Shown here: piece after piece, positions 44,824 through 56,600 of the stretch
How positions within the stretch are numbered: position 1 is the first letter of the stretch
Layout: every line of letters starts with the position of its first letter
Assembly (NCBI GenBank): GCA_011634665.1
Contig: WAEK01000001.1
Location: forward strand, 3,036,001-3,100,000
Reading direction: 5' to 3'
Length of the DNA stretch: 64,000 nucleotides
Source of the DNA: Mortierella sp. BCC40632
Lineage: Eukaryota > Mortierellomycota > Mortierellomycetes > Mortierellales > Mortierellaceae
Notes under the pieces: model-generated
What the model saw: the letters and a program-made list of their open reading frames with translations, nothing else
Told to the model about the DNA's origin: nothing
Database searches by the model: none
Made by a program: the position numbers and the translations under genes

Positions 44824-45920
44824 GACTATGACCCTCCCCCCTCCCCGTCAAAGATACTTGATTTGTTTCAAGCTAAATAAGAGAGTTTTACAAAGACAAA
44901 AAGGGCGATTTCTACACTATCATTCTCAAGATGAAACTACTTGAATAGAGCGTGGGCGACCGAAGATTATCATTACCATGGTGCCCTTTTTTTTTTAAAA
45001 AAAAAAAAAACAGATTGAAATATCCGCAATCCGAGTCGCCTTCTTCTTTGATTGGCGTCTTTGAAATGCCCTCCAGACGTTTATCTCTTTGTTTGTTTGT
45101 TGTTGATTTTTTTCTTTTTGTTTTTTGTTTTTGTTTTTTCTTTTGTGGTTTCATCCGGCAAATCCTCTCCTGCTGGATGCTTCATCCGTAGTTTCCTCTC
45201 CTCACTCCCTTGTTTCTTTTTGCGAGCGGCTTGTAGTTTGGTTTAGTATATTCTCTAGCTCGGAACTGAAAGGGAGCTCCTCCATATCCAATATACATTC
45301 ATAGTACAAGTGTTACATAAGTTGGAATAGATTCCTTACTGCTCTGAAGGGAAGGGAGGAGGAAGAAATGAGGAATGAAAATGAACCAGACTTGGCAGGG
45401 TATGAATCCCGCAAGTATGGACCTTGTCGTCTCCTTGGAGGCAAAAGTCTCATAGACTTCTCACATGTCTCCAGAGGCGTCAGTGCTGAAGAACAAGAAT
45501 GGAATTGAGTAACGACGCGAAGCTCATTTTTGATGTCATAAGATAGGATTCCGTTTAAGGAAGAGTCTGTAGCACAATAACAGCATCAACAACAACAGGA
45601 GATCTTTGTCGAAGTACACTGCCAAAGGATGAAAAGTCAAGGATAGATCGAATGCAATGGGGAGAGAAGGAGAAGGAAGGAATTGACAATCTCTTGTTGC
45701 TCTGTATTGATGCTTTTTCTTTAAATACCGCCTCTAATGTCTACGTCTACTGCTCTACTACCCTTTTTGCGATGGCTTGCTTCAGACTATATTTTCTGTC
45801 AAACATTGTCGAACAGCCAGATCTTGTCTTGTCTTTTTTTTTTTTTTTTTTTTTTTGTTGTTGTTGTTGATTTTGTTTTCTCTCCTTCTTTACACTCTCC
45901 AGTGTTGTGTTCGGCTAGAA
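44824..45920. other. Convergent 3' region between AP-4 epsilon and ATG15
   Basis: 1.1 kb with T/A tracts and no supported ORF. I looked for a missing ear or hinge exon of AP-4 epsilon and saw none. Confidence 0.5.
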
Positions 45921-46522
45921 CTAAAGGACATCGACAAATTCCCAACTGCTACAATCCACACATTTGCTTTCTACTTTGCACTCAGGAACATCCTTCACTT
46001 TCAAAACCCCTTCGATCGTGTCTGCCAGTCGATGTCGACGAATATCCACTTTCCAATTGTCTTCTTTGACTGGATCATAGACACAAGTCCGTCCTGTATG
46101 GCATTTACTATTTAGAGAAAGAGAAAGAGAAAGAGAAAGAGAGATATTAGCTCCATCTGAACAAAAAAAAATTCCTCTTTTGTCTCTCTCTCTCTCTCTC
46201 TCTCTTCTCATTTCCAACTTACGTTTCAAGAGCAAACCCCGAATAATAACAAGAACTCCATGGGCCATTACAGACTCCTTGGAAAATAGGATCCGCCGTA
46301 TGCCCTACATGGTACAGTGGCAGATCGTTCCAATTGATGGCAGGTGGTCCTGGAAGGTGAAGTCTCTGCGCCGCAAGTCGATCCCCCGGTGTCTCAAACG
46401 TAATGGTCGGTACTCCAAAGGTCAATCCAAGCAAGGAGGATAGACCTCCACCAAGACTGTGTCCTGTCAACCAAATGTCTGCATCCGGATATTGGTCTTG
46501 GACCTCCCATAGGATTGCCTAT

Positions 46523-46558
<36 letters not shown>

Positions 46559-48300
46559 GGGGAGGGACTTGTCTGCATAAATGCAATGTGCGCACGGCCA
46601 CAGGTACAGGAACAAGTACAGGAACAGGCGCAAGGCACAGGGGTAGTAATTAGATACCATCCTGACCGTTTTCCGAATCCTCTCTCACACCACACACACA
46701 CACACACGCACACCCTCTCTTTTTCCATACTTTCTTACCATTGCAATATTGTAGTATACATCGTCTGTGTTCAAGCTGTCCTCGACACACTTTTGGTCAC
46801 AACGGTTCGAACCTGTGCTACAATCACAGACGGCCTTCCACGTCACATCAACCTTGGCACAGCAACAGGAGAAGAGTAAATTGTCCTATCAATCCCGGAG
46901 AAAAAAGAAAGTCATTGGAGCCCAAAAACGGAGAGGAAATCATGTCAGCAGTGCATTCTTACCGAGTCTGGAAGATCCTCTTCCCACCAAAAAAAAAAAA
47001 AAAAAAAAAAATGCGAGAAAGAGAGAGAACACATACATTGGCTTTGTCACGAGTAGCTGTGTCTCCTCCTCCTCCGAGAACAGCTGCGCTTGTGCCCTTG
47101 ATAGCGATGATGAGGGTTGAGTTGTCTCTCGAGGTAAATACGTGACCCCTTACGCCATCTTGCTCCCATCCAAATGTTGAGTTCTAAAAAGGGAGGAAGA
47201 GAGAGGACGGAAAGAAGGAAAAAAGGAAAGAAGAAGAGGCAGAGAGTCACTTAGTGATTTGTGATAAATAGGGGGGGAAAAAAAAAGTCGTTCTCCGAGG
47301 CAGATTGATGGTCAGGCTAGGAGTAGAGTGATGGGGTAAAAAAAAAAAAAAAAAAAAAGCTTCTCCACGAACACTAGTCATAGGCACATCCATTCGGCCC
47401 TGCGTATTGTGGTTGTTGGGTTTGTCTGTCTCGACATCCTCTCCTTCTGGTCGCTCGAAGAAGAAGAAGAAAAAAAAGCCCAAAGTGAAAATCCAATTCA
47501 AGTCAAATGCTAAAAAAATAATACAAAGAGAAACCAGAGATGGGCGAAGCGCGACTTACAACTCCCCAGTTGCCCTCGAGATCATACCACCCAGGGCTGC
47601 CGACTTCAGTATACGAGTTGTAGTTCATCATGGCCAATTGAACAAGCGTGTCCCTGTCCGAAATGTCAGGACTTCGGATCATGTCCTTGGTATAGGACTC
47701 TGGACCGAGCGACTGGGCCTGCAGCGTCACGGACCGGAAACCTTTACTGCGAAAGTCGACCCGTGGTGGGGGTCGAGAATGTGATGAGGAAAAGTATCGT
47801 CTCCTTTTGCTACTGCTCTTTGGGGCTGTAGCAGCATTGTTGGTGTCATCGTTGTCAGGGATTCGTGGCGTAAGTGTAGTTGTGGTCGTGACTTTGAGTC
47901 GATGTGTCAGGTCTTGGCCTGTCAAGAGTTCGGAGAGAAGGACATCTGCCGGTGAAAGGTCGAGTTGTCGAAAAAGCCCTGGGTTACGCTGACCTCCATG
48001 ATGCAGGATATGACGAAGAGTGACCACTGCATCGGGATGAGGGCTGTTCTTTCCGTCTGGTCCTGTGGTGCCTCGGTAGCCGGGTGGCTGGAAGGCATGT
48101 TGTTGTTGTTGCTGCTGCTGTTGTTGTTGTTGTTGTCCGGATAGAGAGTGAAATGGATGGGCAAGGACAACAGTTGTGAAGGTGTGGAGAGCGACAAGGA
48201 GGAGGAAGGGCGAGACCAAAGGGGAAGAGGATTGGGGTGAAAGCGAGGAACTTGAGGAAGATAGGGGTGGAAATAGTGAAAGTACTCTCCTCCAAAGCAT
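45921..48300 (-). CDS. ATG15: Autophagy-related lipase Atg15
   Basis: Five exons (48300-47560, 47183-47037, 46885-46739, 46518-46223, 46107-45921) give 505 residues. An N-terminal signal anchor ([20 protein letters not shown]) is followed by a Gln run. The lipase-3 domain has [43 protein letters not shown], the Cys-rich [20 protein letters not shown] loop, and the nucleophile in [12 protein letters not shown]. It continues with [16 protein letters not shown] and [15 protein letters not shown], and ends with RCHTG-like [11 protein letters not shown] and [12 protein letters not shown]. Atg15 reaches the vacuole through multivesicular bodies and breaks down autophagic body membranes. The ORF seen between exons 1 and 2 is intronic: the exons join directly in phase 0 with full family agreement. 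Confidence 0.95.
46524..46555. repeat. A32 tract (T32 on gene strand) at an ATG15 acceptor
   Basis: Thirty-two A residues on the plus strand. On the gene strand T32 is followed by GATAG at the exon 4 acceptor, so the tract is the polypyrimidine tract itself. Confidence 0.95.
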
Positions 48301-48560
48301 GGCAGTGAATGTGCTCGGCGTAGAATGTCAGAAGTTGATGGGGAAGATTCGATGGTCGAATGCAATGGGGAAACAGAGCCAAGAAAGAAAGAGACAGGAG
48401 TGAAGAGAAAGAGAAAGAGAGAGAGAAAAGAAGGGTTGGGTAATGGATGGTCACATGCTTAGTATTTTTATTGTACACTGTGGTGGGTGAGGCGGCAAAG
48501 CAAAAGCGCCCACTCCACTCCTCGCCAATCAACGAAGCTCTACTCTAGGACTCAGAGAAC

Positions 48561-49288
48561 TCAGGCCAACAATGAGGCGATCCTCTTCTTGAGCTGGCTC
48601 ACCGTCTGCTGGTTGGGGTTCAATTTGCGGTCCCAGAACATTTTCTCATAGTCGTCTCCATACTTCTCAACTAGCTTGGCTGCCCAGACAACCTCTCCCT
48701 CGGATTGGTAACGCTCCTTCTTCAGGACCATGGCCGCCCGAGCCTCAAGAGCACGGACAACGTCCGTCTTGGCTTTGACAGGTTCCAGATCCCGCTCCAT
48801 CATCTCCTGAACCTCTTCCTTGGACTTGGCTTTGCCGACAATCACTTTGATGATGTTTCCATCGTCATCGCGCTGAATGATACCCTGGTCCTCTGTCAAT
48901 GTCTCCAAAATTTCCTCCATCGATCTCTGCTCCTGTTCCTCGACCTCCTCCTCGTTCTTAACCTCAACACCTCCCTTCAATCCGTTGAGAGAAGTCTGCA
49001 AACCTAGGCGAGCATAACTAAGGAGAAAGAAAAATAGAAGGCCGAGCATTAGTGAAAAGAGTCGACTAAGCGGAAGCAGTGTTCTCATCAAGCTGTCATG
49101 TTGTCCATCTCTCTCTCTAAAAAAAAAAAATCGACTTACTTTTGACGGAGTGTGGCCTTTACGTCCCAGTTGTCTCTAATGATCTTGTTGCCAATAATGT
49201 TGACCTTTTTCTTGTGCTTGTTGGCAGATTTCCGGCTCTGCTTGCGCGATGGCGTCTTGATGGTTCTTCTTTTTCTTACAGTAGCCAT
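48561..49288 (-). CDS. NOP16: Nucleolar protein 16 (60S ribosome assembly)
   Basis: Two exons (49288-49140 and 49017-48561) give 201 residues. The start MATVRKRRTIKTPSRK is followed by a basic nucleolar segment and [32 protein letters not shown], the Nop16 signature. The body is acidic (VKNEEEVEEQEQ), then VVRALEARA, YQSEGEVVWAAKLVEKYGDDYEKMFWDRKLNPNQQTVSQLKKRI, also typical of the family. Nop16 acts in early nucleolar 66S pre-60S particles. It ends 260 bp from the ATG15 start, on the same strand. Confidence 0.93.
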
Positions 49289-49653
49289 GATCAGGAAGTT
49301 AAATGAGGAGGTTGGATGGGTCGTTTGGGCGAATGGCCGCTGCTCTAATGGCCTCAGAAAAAAAAAAAAAAAAAAAAAAAAAATGTGGCTTGAAATGAAT
49401 TGTTTAGAGAGAGTGCCTCACTGTCACTCCCCTGGCTATGGACAGGCACACAAGGCGATCTTGTGGCGACAGAAAGTGTTGGATAGAGATGGCGATCACA
49501 AGAAGGGAGATACCTGTTGGACCTGTTCTACCGCTATCAGCCCTTCCTCTGTCAACAGAGTGTCTGTGGAACCTTGTCCAATTCACTTGTTCCCAAAGCC
49601 GTTAAAAGGTATTAAGAAGAGACGCTTTTGGACTCTAGACATTTATTGGCGTT
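49289..49653. other. Spacer between RFC2 and NOP16
   Basis: 365 bp between the RFC2 stop and the NOP16 start, with an A25-type tract at 49359-49383. It should contain the NOP16 promoter. No gene. Confidence 0.5.
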
Positions 49654-51393
49654 TTACACAGTTAAAGAAGAAGAGTCCATAGAAAGTTTACAGAGCCTCG
49701 AAATCAATCCACCAAGTTGGACGAGTGTCGCGGCTCCCTCTAGAATTTTCATATGTGTCAGTCCGATCTCCTGAATGGCGCAAAAAAAGCAGATCAAATA
49801 GAGCCGTAGTGTCAGTCAATGTAGGAGAAGCGAGCCTCGACTTTTTGATTCCACGCGGATCACGGATCAATGGGTGACTTGGAGTGAAGCAGGATGCGAT
49901 AGGACCAACGAGAAGAAGAGGGGGGGAGGAACACTTACTTTGATATAATCCAACTTTAGATACTCTGGCATGCCGTCGTAAAATTTGACAACACGGAACA
50001 GAGTCGTGATAATATCCACAGCACTATATCCTTGACGCCACAACTCATGGATCCCTTCAAGGGCATTGTTGACTTTGACCTGGAGACAGCTGGCAATGAT
50101 GGCGTTGACCATCACTGGGTGGGGCTGATCACAGACCTTGAAGACATTCTCACTACTGACATATCCGAATCCTGACCATGTTGATTGCAAATTGTTCACT
50201 GCTTGACGCATGTCGCCTTCTGCTGTAAAGATCAAAGCCTCAAGACCCTCTGCGTTGTATTTGACCTACAATGATAAATTCAGAATTACATCGGATTTGA
50301 TTAGAAAGATCCACTCACTAGGACGAGAACACAAGGATGATCAAGAATTTTCATTCTCGTCCATGCGGTTCATTTTTTCGTTTGTACCTTTTCTGCCTCA
50401 CAAATCTCTCGGAGACGTTTCAGGATCTGCATGTCTGTCAGTTTGGTATACCGAAGCATAGCACATCGACTCTGAATTGGCTCAATGATTTTGCTAGACT
50501 GATTGCATGCCAGTGCAAACCGAGTCGAATTTGAGTAGATCTCCATTGTCCGACGAAGGGCCTGTTGAGCTCCTGCAGTCATACTGTCGGCTTCATCCAA
50601 GATGACAATTTTATGGCGTCCTGGAGGGAGTGTGACCTTTTTCTGCGCAAACGTCTTGATCTTATTCCGGACAACATCGATTCCACTGAGAAAAAAAAAA
50701 AAATGGGCAAAGTAGAATAAATTAACGGGGCAGCCTTATCATCACCCTCGATCTGGAATCAAACAGCGGCTGCTTCACCTCTTGGCATTTGTTCAACGTC
50801 CTACCGGTCATCCGAAGCATTCAATTCCAAGACGCCTTCCTTGAACGCGGGTCCCAACAGCTCGTGAGCTAGACAGAGAACACTCGTGGTTTTACCAATT
50901 CCTGGAGAGCCCTACGCCGAATAAGAAAAAGAATAAGGAAAAAAAATGGAACTATTGTTTAGGTGGATTGTCCATGTTGTGTGTTATTGACTCTAAAAAT
51001 CCAGGCGATCGCTTACAGAGATGATCATGTGCGGCATATTTCCTTGCTTTGCAATCAATTGCAGCCTTTCTACTGTCTCCTCATTGCCTACAATATCCTT
51101 GAGGAGCTGTGGTCGGTACTTTTCCACCCTAGTTGAAGCATGTCCAATGAAGCATAGCCATTAGATAGGTAGAAGGAAGAATATGCCTCTGGAGCAGAGT
51201 ATCAAGTTTTCCTTGGTCGTTGAAACCAAGAGCTGCCAGCAACTTTTAAACAATGGGCGAAAGCTGTCCTGGTACCCATGTATTACCATGGCAGTTCATA
51301 GGAGTCCACGTTTCCTTTGAATTGCGCATTGAAGTTGGCCAGCTGAGCGGCTGATGTAGATCCTGAGCTTGCAGAGGCAGTTGAGCTAGACAT
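49654..51393 (-). CDS. RFC2: Replication factor C subunit 2 (RFC2; yeast Rfc4)
   Basis: Six exons (51393-51287, 51128-51017, 50911-50805, 50685-50388, 50265-49939, 49770-49654) give 355 residues, almost identical in size to the human protein. Walker A is [11 protein letters not shown], Walker B ILDEADSM, sensor/SRC box [23 protein letters not shown], and sensor 2 is near [34 protein letters not shown] opens the AAA+ domain, and [15 protein letters not shown] is diagnostic of the small RFC subunits. The C-terminal collar includes [19 protein letters not shown]. It is part of the RFC clamp loader that opens PCNA, the partner also bound by the POLH PIP box in this window. It is divergent from the Sec72 gene. 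Confidence 0.95.
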
Positions 51394-51815
51394 GAGTGCT
51401 GATCCCGATGGACTGATCCTGGCTAATGTCCCAAAGAAAAGACTAGGAGAGAGGGAACACAAATGCGCGTAGATTTCGATGTTTTTTCACTTGGGTGGAG
51501 TTGCCACCACTTGAGAAGATTTTTGTCCTGGAATTAAACTCTTGGAGCCCATTATTTCCTTGGGGATCAAGCCCTGGACTGGGCGGCAGACGGTTTCTCT
51601 TGCTCTCGAGGAACAAACTGACTAACCTTCTCTCCCTGGCCATCATCTTTTTTAGTTGTTCTAGCCTACGCGCCTTCGCACGCTTTCTCTCTCTTCCCAT
51701 CCTTCTTCCCCTTTCCAATACCCCACCCCTCCACACGACACCCCTCCCTCCCTCTCCTTCTAGGCCTTTTTTTGTAACGGAACATCTAAATATAAAAAAA
51801 CAAAAAACAACAACC
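51394..51815. promoter_or_regulatory. Divergent promoter region RFC2/SEC72
   Basis: 422 bp between two divergent start codons, with CT-rich sequence and TCCCTCTCC runs toward the SEC72 start. It must contain both core promoters; no specific site is obvious to me. Confidence 0.5.
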
Positions 51816-52406
51816 ATGGCTGCCGTTGTAGACCTCAAGATTGTAAATGACAAGATTGTCTGCGCTCAACACAAGAACGAAGTCTGCTCAGAATGCAGTC
51901 AGTCCTTCATCGAGATCAATGATATCGCGCGCCATCTCAAATCCGTCAACGGCCAGATCCCGGCTCCAGGCGCGGCTCTCCCCCTGCGTTCTCAGCAGAT
52001 TGCAAAGATGCGCGAGGATGGCAACAACTTTTTCAGAACCGGTCGTCATCAGGAGGCCCTCACCGCCTACACGAACGCCATCAACCTCGCCTTTGACCGA
52101 CCCCTTTGGGAACCCACAGCCGTTGCCAAGGAAGAACTTGCTGTCTTGCTTTGCAATCGGTCAGCTGCCTATATTGCCCGCAAGGAATGGGTGGATGCCT
52201 ATGTGGACGCTCAGGGCGTGATCGAATTGAAGAGACCTTGGTCCAAGGGACACTTCCGTCTTGGCAAGGCTCTCATGGGCATGGGTCGTCTGGAGGAATG
52301 TATCGAGGCCCTGAAGTTGGGATTGATGTTTGATCCCGAGAGTGGAGAGATCCAGAAGGCACTCAAGGAAGCCGAAGCCGCTCTGCAGGCAGAGGAGGAG
52401 GACTAG
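51816..52406 (+). CDS. SEC72: Sec72-like TPR subunit of the ER translocon
   Basis: A single exon of 196 residues, equal to the usual Sec72 length. The start follows an A-rich leader (CAACAACCATGGC). The N-terminal part has a small Cys/His pair cluster (CAQHKNEVCSEC), as in fission-yeast-type Sec72. From residue 60 on are three TPR helices pairs: KMREDGNNFFRTGRHQEALTAYTNAIN, LAVLLCNRSAAYIARKEWVDAYVDAQGVIEL, and KGHFRLGKALMGMGRLEECIEALKLGLMFDP. Sec72 is a peripheral subunit of the Sec62/63 complex that helps post-translational import of proteins into the ER, docking cytosolic chaperones through its TPRs. It is fungal-specific, which supports the fungal assignment. Confidence 0.9.
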   Translation: MAAVVDLKIVNDKIVCAQHKNEVCSECSQSFIEINDIARHLKSVNGQIPAPGAALPLRSQQIAKMREDGNNFFRTGRHQEALTAYTNAINLAFDRPLWEPTAVAKEELAVLLCNRSAAYIARKEWVDAYVDAQGVIELKRPWSKGHFRLGKALMGMGRLEECIEALKLGLMFDPESGEIQKALKEAEAALQAEEED

Positions 52407-52410
52407 ACGA

Positions 52411-52446
<36 letters not shown>

Positions 52447-53692
52447 CTTTCTTTCATTTCATATTAGTGTGGGTGCAGCAGTTCATTGTCTACAGCAGAG
52501 TGCAGAAAAGGGAAGGAGATGAAGAGGAAGACGGACTCTTGATCGACAAAAAGACTGGTTCTGGAAGTCGGTCCGTTCAACGCACCACAAATCGCTGGAC
52601 GAACTGGTCAATAGGGGAGGAAGAGAGATGAAAGGAGGAGGAAAAAGAGAAACGGGAGGTAGAGAGAGAGAGAGAGGAGGAACGGCTTCTGGATCAACAG
52701 CACTATGACGGTCAAGTAGGAGACAAGAACAGGAGTAGAGAACAGCTAATAAACGGATAGGAAGTTGGAATAGAGAACCGGTTGCAACTGCCCAGGATTT
52801 GTTGTGGGCATGTAAACACATACGATACGACCTCCTGCTCCTTGGGACATATGGAGAGAAAGATATATTATTTGGCTGGCCCAATGCGAGCGCGCTACGA
52901 CGCAGCCTCCCCTTGGGCAGCCGAGGCTCTCATGGGAATATGTAACTTTATCGTGTAGAGTAGATCCTCTGTCCGAGATTAGGGACCTGTGCAGAGAAGG
53001 ATCATTGCAGCCATGCAGAAGCAATTTTTGTGCCGAGGCACGACAGAGAGAAGGGTGAGGTGTGTGTTGGATACAAACACAGGAGAACCAAGGGCGTAGA
53101 CAGCCAGCATGGGAAGAGACGAAGAAGAGAAAGAGAAAGAGAGAGAAAGAGTGAATAGAGAGAGAATAGAGAGAGATTGCAAAATGTCGGCGCAGATCAG
53201 ACTGTGTACGTAGTGGACAGCAAAAGACAGAGACAGGTAATGGTAAGAAGATAGGTAAGAGGAAAGAAGGAAGAGAGGGGGGAGAACGAGGAAGAGGAAG
53301 AGGAAGAGGAAGAGGAAGAAGAGGAGGAAGAGAGTCGAGCGCGCGCGCCATTCACCATTCACCATTCCACAGCTGCGGTCGTGGTACTGGCAGAGGCATT
53401 GTGGCGGGGCAGCACCCCAGCGCGCGTCCGGGTTGAACAGAGATCCCCTTCTCAGTGGAAAAGAAAAAGAAAAAATATTCGATTCCACGTTGTCTCACTC
53501 GTCCCACTCACTCACTCTTTCACTCTCTTTCTTCTCTCCTCCTCCTCTTTCTTTTCCTCCTTCATCTCCTCTTTCCTCTCTCTCTCTCTCTCTCTCCCTC
53601 TCTCCTCCTCTTCCTCCTCCTCCTCCTCCTCGCCCTCCTTTATTTCATTTTCCCTGTGCTCCCATCTCCCTTATACCCCATACAACACTGTC
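52407..53692. other. Spacer upstream of the RCC1-repeat gene
   Basis: 1.29 kb beginning with a T34 run (52413-52446) right after the SEC72 stop, then GA-rich sequence (52609-52680), a CGCGCGCG patch at 53338-53348, and a CT-rich leader (53505-53640) in front of the RCC1 gene. No supported ORF. Confidence 0.5.
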
Positions 53693-56600
53693 ATGGCTCC
53701 CAACCCTGGATACACACGCGATTTAGGACCAGGGCCTAACCAACCTCCGAGAGATTCTTTCCTCCGTCCCTCAACCCAGCCGTCAACGCTCACACGATCT
53801 GCATCAGCACGGACCTCAACTACACCCAGCCGCCAGCCTCTCCGGTCTCTCTTCTCACGACAACACACTCCTCCTCCTCCTCAGCGTCTCCCAGAGACTC
53901 AAAGCGAGAAGCCCCTTGTGCAACATGGCACTACGCCCTATGCTTTCTCTCGACCTAAAAGTACTTCTACAGCTGACAACTTTCGAAGCCAACAACAAAG
54001 ACTTGCGTCCCTCTTCCAACGAGCGAGATCGCAAACGCTTTCTCGACAGTCCGAAAGCCGACCCTTCAGCTCTGTAGACCATCTCGAAAGACCTGCACCA
54101 TCTGCTCTGACCAGGACAGTGACAACAACGACTACGACAACAGATCCTCCAGTCGTCCACCGCTCGCAAACTCAGCAGGCCCAACCACCTTATACCAGAA
54201 ACGAAACCTCAGAAAATGGCAACAGACATCCATCATCACAAAAGCCCGAGTCAGCAGCTAAGGTCTCCCCGCCCAAATCACCTATTGACTCTGTCCAGGG
54301 CTCGACAATCGAAGAGAGAATCCAGTTCATTCGAGCTAAAGCCGAGGAGACTCGCTTAGAGCTCCTCGCTCTCGAGCAACTTGAAAAAGACATGTGTCAG
54401 CAGGCCGGACGAGAGGCAAAGGAGGTTGGTAGGCAGTCTACGCATACGTCAGGCAATGCCTTGACTATATCGACTTCTCCTATTCGACAATGCACAAAGG
54501 CGGGATCATCTGCCGCCACAAGGACAATGATTAGTCGACATTCACCACGAACGCCATCTCCACTCTCCATGTCTTTTGCGCCAAGAGAAGAACTAGTCAC
54601 GCGTCAAGGACCAACCTCTGACCACAGTGGTGACAGCTTCAGTAGTGTGGACCGAAAGATCAAGCCGGAAAAGGCAGGATACGTGGTCGAGACGGATCCG
54701 ATTTCTCCATCTCCTCCAGACCTCGATACATCTTCACCACCCGTTAGTCCTTTAGAATGTGGAGACTTGTCGGCTTCGTGTTCGTCCTTGGAGAGCGGAA
54801 AAGGAGGTGGAAATCGGAGGACCTTTGTGTCAAGAGCACAAAGAGTCTCTATCTCTCAAGCACAAGCAAATATCGCGTCTGTGGCAGCACTGAGAAGACA
54901 AGCAGACACCACAAGAGAACGGCGTGGGTGGACTCCGACCTCTAACCGCCAGATCAAGAACACGACTGACAGCCTTTTTGATGACGACGACGATGAGGGC
55001 ATTCTAGCTGGCTATCTGGACGAGTATCAGGAAGGTAAGCATTGGATTTTAAACTCTCTGATTTGTTTTTGGATCCAGGACTGAAGAGAGAAAGAAGCAT
55101 CAAATCTCATCGACCGTCAGTGCCGCTTTCTCGATTTGCGTGATCCATCTCTGTCTAGACCTTCGGGATACGACCATCTCGGACATGATGCGCCAACATC
55201 TAGTACTCTTGAGCGATAGCGACGAAAACTCTGAAGGCAGGGACACTGGTAGTACTGGAACCCCAAGCGACTCGGCAAAGTCTGTCAATACAAACGGCAA
55301 AGAATCACGACTACCCGAAGCAGATTTGACTTTTGCAGACAGGACAGGGTATTTCATGTCAATGTTAGAAAATGACTATGATCAGCAGGCTGGACTGAGT
55401 CCTGGATCGAGTATTGAGAGTGTCCCAATGCTCCTGTCAGAATCCCTGCCTGAAGTTCAGGATGACGCTGACTTCTCGTTTATCGGCCAAGACTCTGCTA
55501 ATATTCAATCACCACGTCAAGCAAGTATCAACCAAAGGGCAGTGTCATCTCCTCAATCACAACGAATACTCTTGAACACCACTTCCAACTTCAAAGGATC
55601 AGTCTTGGAAGAGTTTTTGCGACCCAGTCCAAGAACCTCAAGACGAGGTTCTCCACTTGATCGGTCTGAACCACTTACATTACCACCACCACCTCAACAA
55701 CGACAGAGTGATTCTCGACAGAAACTGGTACAAGCCTTGCCGCCACCTGGACAAACCTCTAACCCTACACCATCAAGAATCCTCAACTGTACATCTTCTT
55801 CTTCTCATTCATGGAGCACTCGTGTCAAACCTATACCAGCACCTATCATTACATCGTACGAGTATTGTCGTCAGGCCTCACAAAGACGGACTGGTCCCAG
55901 TGATGAAATTCAACGCCCTATTTTGCCACATCTATCCTCTCAAGGAGTGGCCAAAGGGGTTGAACCTACTGAACGATCCTTGTCACCTATCGCTCCTCAA
56001 CCCCTGCTACCTGTCGTTCCTCGACCCTTGTTACCTGTCGTTCCTCGACCCTCCGATTCACCAATATCGCCTTGGAGTGAGTTTCAGACGCCTCTTACAT
56101 CCAGAGCCCCTGAATCGAGCGATATCACAGGAATGGAGAGTGAAGATTCGAGCGACAATAGTGCAAGCTACGAAAGTCCAGCAACCACCCCTCTTTCGGT
56201 CTATAATTCTGCAATAGAAGAATTTCCAATCGGAAGCATGTCCTTTCGAGAGAAAGAACCCAAAGAACAATCCTGTTTACAGGATTTTAAAAAGCATACA
56301 GCTTCGTCTCAAGGATTGAGTGCAGCCATGGCCCCGGCTGTCCCGGTTCCTACTCTTTTTGGTGAAATGGCACCAGCGCGCGAAGGGGCACCTTCACTTT
56401 CATCCTCTGTGAAATGTCAGAAGCGTCAACCTTTGGATATGATTATTGTCCGCCCTATGAGGATGCCTGAAGTGTGTGCAACACCAGAAGACCCGGTATC
56501 ATCTGTAGGCTCCAGCACATCCACGTCGTCGTGGACGTGGTCATGGCCTTCTTCTGCCAGCTCGAATTGTAAGGTATCGACATTGTCCACAGTCACGAAT

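Noticed and set aside
46800..46815. GGTTCGAACC, a tRNA-like box
   Set aside because: It is inside ATG15 exon 3, coding for the conserved Cys-rich loop.
47247..47501. ORF between ATG15 exons 1 and 2 ([12 protein letters not shown])
   Set aside because: Direct joining of exon 1 to exon 2 keeps phase and gives the full Atg15 motif; the ORF is intronic.
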